Shown: one piece after another, positions 60,651 to 64,000 of the stretch
How positions within the stretch are numbered: position 1 is the stretch's first letter
Layout: each line of letters begins with the position of its first letter
NCBI GenBank assembly: GCA_014549065.1
Contig: JACDOX010000162.1
Span: 530,196-594,195 of the forward strand
Length of the DNA: 64,000 nt
From: Cardinalis cardinalis
Taxonomy: Eukaryota; Chordata; Aves; Passeriformes; Cardinalidae
Direction: 5' to 3'
Made by a program: the position numbers and the translations under genes
Notes under the pieces: generated by a model
Seen by the model: only the letters and a program-made list of their open reading frames with translations
The model's database searches: none
Told to the model about the DNA's origin: nothing

Positions 60651-63266
60651 GAATTTGGAAAGTATGAGATATGAATGTAAACAGTGAAACATCTGTTCAG
60701 GGATCTGCTTCTTAATTAAATTACCATCTTAGTTTTTTTCTGAAGTCTTGTCAAGGCAGATTCCTCAATTACTTCTAAAATGCCCTCAGTTAAAAAAAAA
60801 TTAGAATTTTGGGGATAATTTGACATTTTTCAAGACCATACACTTTCCTAAAAGTTTATGCAGTATGAGGTAGGAATTAGAGTAATCCTGCAGAATTACA
60901 GGATTTTTCATGCAGAGATGTGTTTTCCTGACCTCAATAGAAGAAGTTATTCTGCAGGAGACTTAGACTCTAATTGAAACTGCATCTACAAATTTCCAAG
61001 TGTTTACACAGTCACTAAGCTTGGCTTGGTGAATAGAACTTTAACATCTTCTGCCTGCACTGTTGTCCTTCTGTTTTCCTTCATCCAGTGTATGTGGAAA
61101 TACAAAGTTTCCCTTGGGGTGATGTGAACCTTAACCACTGGCTGATTTTGCCAGGTTTTTTTTTGATTTTTGGGGTTTTTTGTTTTTTTTTAATGGAAAG
61201 TTGTTATTGGTTCGTGTGGAAGGAACGGTGCTGCCTTTCCCAACTGGAGAGGATGGGAAGGACAGCAGTACCCTTGTTACCTCCAGATTCCTGTAGATGG
61301 AGTCGTTACCCGTTTGATCTTCCCTTCACGCCTTCCCTGGGGAATTTTCTTGGCTTACTTTCTGAACTTGGTAAATTTGTTTTCCTGCATGTCAGCGAAG
61401 TCCTGATCTGAATAAACTCTTGGTTTTGAAAGTTATTCCATGGCCATGCGATAAGTCTGGTTTTTGCTGGGATGAAATGTGCCCTCTTTCACTGGGAGGA
61501 TTGGATCTGATATGAAAGCTGTTGTAGTATTAAAATTGAATGTAATCTGACAGATGGGGAGGAAACAAAAAGGAGCAAACGTGGAGTTAAGAATGCTTCT
61601 GTTTGTTTGAAAATACTAAAAATAAACAAATGCAGTACTTAACCCAAATAAATTTTCTTGGATTTTTTTTTAATGTTGAACAGCTCTTTGACAACTTTTG
61701 GCAGAACTGTTCTAGTCACAATCATTTAGTTAATAAATCCTTTAGCATGTTTTTGTTACACTGCAGGAAGCTCAGTTAAATTTCTAGAGAGTTTTTGAAT
61801 AATTCTTTTGGTGTTGTAATGTTGGATGATTTATTCTGATAAACAAATGAATAATCATCCAATAAGTACAGTATGTTGTTTGATATAATTATTTATATCC
61901 TCAAGTTCTTGATTAAAATTGGGCATTGATCAATTGTTTAGAGATAGAGAAAATGCAACTAAAGTGCAGATTGCAGTGCAAGCAAATGAGACTATCTTAG
62001 TTAATTGTATATCATTAAAAATTATAGTCTAAGAGATAATTGTTAATTTACCATCTTGATCCATTCTTTTGTTTTTCAGTTGAGGAAAAAGTAGGATAAC
62101 CTCCTTTCCAGATACATTTAGGGCAGCCCTGTGATGGGGAGACTTAATGGGACCAAGAATCCGTGATGAGAAATTAGAAGACACAATGACAGTAATGATT
62201 TTCAATCATAATTTCTGAAAATTAACCTGTGACTCAGAGTCTAGTAAATAAGCTTCATTTTTGTCACTAAAATACCTAAATTATGCACTTTGTCTTCTCT
62301 GACTGCAAATTTGCTGTTCTATCCAAATACCTCATTAGGTAGATCTCCACATCACAACACATCAAGACAACACAGAAAGCACAAGAAAATTAAGAACAAT
62401 ATTTGTGATGAGGGAATATANAACTCTTTTGAAATGAAAATTGATTTGCATGAGACCCTAAGATGAACATTAAAGATGACAAGTAAGAAACAGTGTCCAT
62501 ACAGGAATAATCAAAAATTCTGAGAATCCATTCAGAACCTCCAATAATTTCTACCGGATTGTGGGCAGTCATATTTAACAGCCATGGAGAACAATGATTT
62601 AACCAGTGCACTGTATTGGCCAAAATAAATTGTTTTTAAGGGATTTCCTTTGCAGATTTTCTCAGTTTGGAGGATCTGAAGCCAAATTTTCCTCCTTGTG
62701 CTCTAACTCCTAGCATTTTTTAGGGGAAAAGAGAGGCAACAAGGCTGGTCAATGCAGTGTGTATAGGCAGATCAAATAATTTCATGTGTTCTGAAAAAAA
62801 AAAAATCATACATTTAATATTGAGGATAGGTTGAAAAAAGTCCCCAACAAAATAAGTGGTAAAACTGCTTTGTTTAGCTTTTAGCAGGAGGGAATTCATC
62901 CCAGTTCTCTGAACAGTACTGTTTTTGCTACAAAATAGGCAAAAACCCCATATGGGAGTCAAATTTGTGCAAAATTTCATTTGTCAAAAATGGAACTTTG
63001 TCAGTACAGTTGCTTAAAAATTTAATAAGGTGTTCTTGTATTCCTGCATGTTTCTTTACACTTGCCTAGTGTTTCTAATATACTGCAAAGCACCTGAAGC
63101 CCTGTCATTTTTAAAATGCTATTTTAACAATTTAAGTTTTCAGATAATTTATTTGGTTTATTTTCATCATGAAAATATAGACCAAACACCTCATAACCTC
63201 TTAGCAGTCAGTCTTTTTAGTGCCAAAGGATCTTTATGGACACGTTTCCTTTTCCATCATTTTCAG

Positions 63267-63344
63267 GAGAGCTGTGCAAGGGTGCTGCTGTTCCGGGGAG
63301 CCAACAAGGAGATCAAGAATTACAACAGCCAGTCTCCATTTCAG
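63267..63344 (+). CDS. SHANK2: SHANK2 coding exon 8 (residues 343-368, last ankyrin exon in window)
   Basis: A 78-bp phase-0 exon encoding ESCARVLLFRGANKEIKNYN followed by SQSPFQ. It contains the second helix and loop of an ankyrin repeat and the first residues of the last one. The reading continues into an exon beyond the window, which in the family begins with an AIIAGNFELAE-like segment. The acceptor is tcattttcag and the donor CAG|gtaaaa. Joined to the previous seven exons the frame stays open for 368 codons. The SH3, PDZ, proline-rich and SAM regions of the protein are not in this window. Confidence 0.96.
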
Positions 63345-64000
63345 GTAAAAAAGGAAATACCTCTTCCCCCTGAAATACTGGGAAGAAAACATCAAATTAA
63401 CTTGGTTTTGGGGAGAAGTCACACTGTACAAGGCTGAACACAGGTGTGTAGGGAGTGAGTAAAAACTTTGGTTTTTATCTAATTCACTAAGTGGAGCTGT
63501 CCTGGAATAATTAGGAATGAGAGGAACACNCCCTCTGGTGATGCTGTTAATGTGTTTGAGAATTCTGTGAGCTGTTGGTGGCAAAAAATGAAACCCTTGG
63601 TGTTCTGCANTCAGATGTGCCTTGCTCTGTGTTGATCTCCAGTCTCATGTAAGAAAGATCCAAGATTGATGTAAGAATGTTCCAAGGATTGTCTGGGCAC
63701 TTTGGTTTGCTTGGCCTCTCTTGATTTAGCCAAAAAGAAGCTCTTCCTTCCTTGGATGTGAGGCCGAAGAGGTGGGCTAAGTTTCAGGGATGGGATTGAC
63801 TTAGTGCACTGTCAGCGTTAGAGGCTGAAGCTGTCATCTCCAAAAGAAAATGGAAGTCTTGCTTTGGATTAGTCAAAATTTTGTCTTAATTTTCTGATAT
63901 GAAAGCACTTTCAGCAAGCTTAATTAAAAATCCAAATGGAGAAGAATTGTTTGTCCAAAGGGTTGTCAGGTATGGCTGACAACCTCNAGCTCTTATTTCT
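63345..64000 (+). other. SHANK2: SHANK2 intron 8, partial
   Basis: The donor gtaaaa opens an intron that runs off the window edge. No exon or repeat is seen in the visible 656 bp. Confidence 0.8.

Larger units (their letters stand above)
59798..63266 (+). other. SHANK2: SHANK2 intron 7, 3469 bp
   Basis: Phase-0 GT-AG intron (gtgaga ... catcattttcag). It carries a CR1 fragment starting 48 bp after the donor, and an AT-rich repeat and palindrome cluster at 60554-60650. T-rich runs occur at 61159-61191. Confidence 0.88.

Noticed and set aside
47954..63344. Absence of ambiguous bases in all eight coding exons as a sign that N marks polymorphism under selection
   Set aside because: Local density on the right side is about one per 640 bp, so only one or two would be expected in about 920 exonic bp; zero is not significant.

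Overview
The window is vertebrate nuclear DNA, most likely from a bird. It holds eight consecutive coding exons from the 5' part of one gene, SHANK2, on the + strand. At least eight short truncated pieces of CR1 LINE lie around them. CR1 is the dominant avian/reptilian retrotransposon, and the compact introns (133 bp to 6 kb) also fit a bird. Crocodilian or turtle DNA cannot be excluded from sequence alone. The assembly is a draft, with two N gaps (5715-6269 and 17264-17613) and about a hundred or more single ambiguous bases.

Layout: 1-16.2 kb has no recognisable gene, only CR1 fragments, short repeats and AT-rich single-copy DNA. From about 16.24 to 17.80 kb lies a strong CpG island with GC boxes and a 22-bp minisatellite that runs into the second gap. 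A smaller CpG-rich patch follows at 19.94-20.23 kb. From 20 to 47.9 kb the DNA is noncoding. It contains a three-copy 47-bp minisatellite (26.65-26.79 kb), a TATA box with E-boxes (33.0 kb), a predicted noncoding 5' UTR exon with excellent splice sites (35550-35619) and several CR1 pieces.

The SHANK2 start codon is at 47954. The eight coding exons (47954-48157, 54108-54311, 55911-55982, 56116-56224, 56472-56623, 57433-57600, 59681-59797, 63267-63344) join in frame to 368 codons. These encode an acidic N-terminal extension, the SPN (Shank/ProSAP N-terminal) domain and most of the ankyrin repeat block. The gene continues past the right edge, where SH3, PDZ, proline-rich and SAM regions would follow. 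This is the long, ankyrin-containing (SHANK2E-type) form of a postsynaptic and epithelial scaffold protein.

The first coding exon has only 16 nt of 5' UTR after its acceptor, so at least one noncoding exon must lie upstream. The CpG island and the 35.55 kb exon are the best candidates in view. If the 35.55 kb exon joins the coding exon, it supplies an in-frame stop before the start codon and two small upstream ORFs, one ending across the splice junction. I found no sign of a new multi-gene system; the most checkable novelty is this 5' UTR and promoter architecture.
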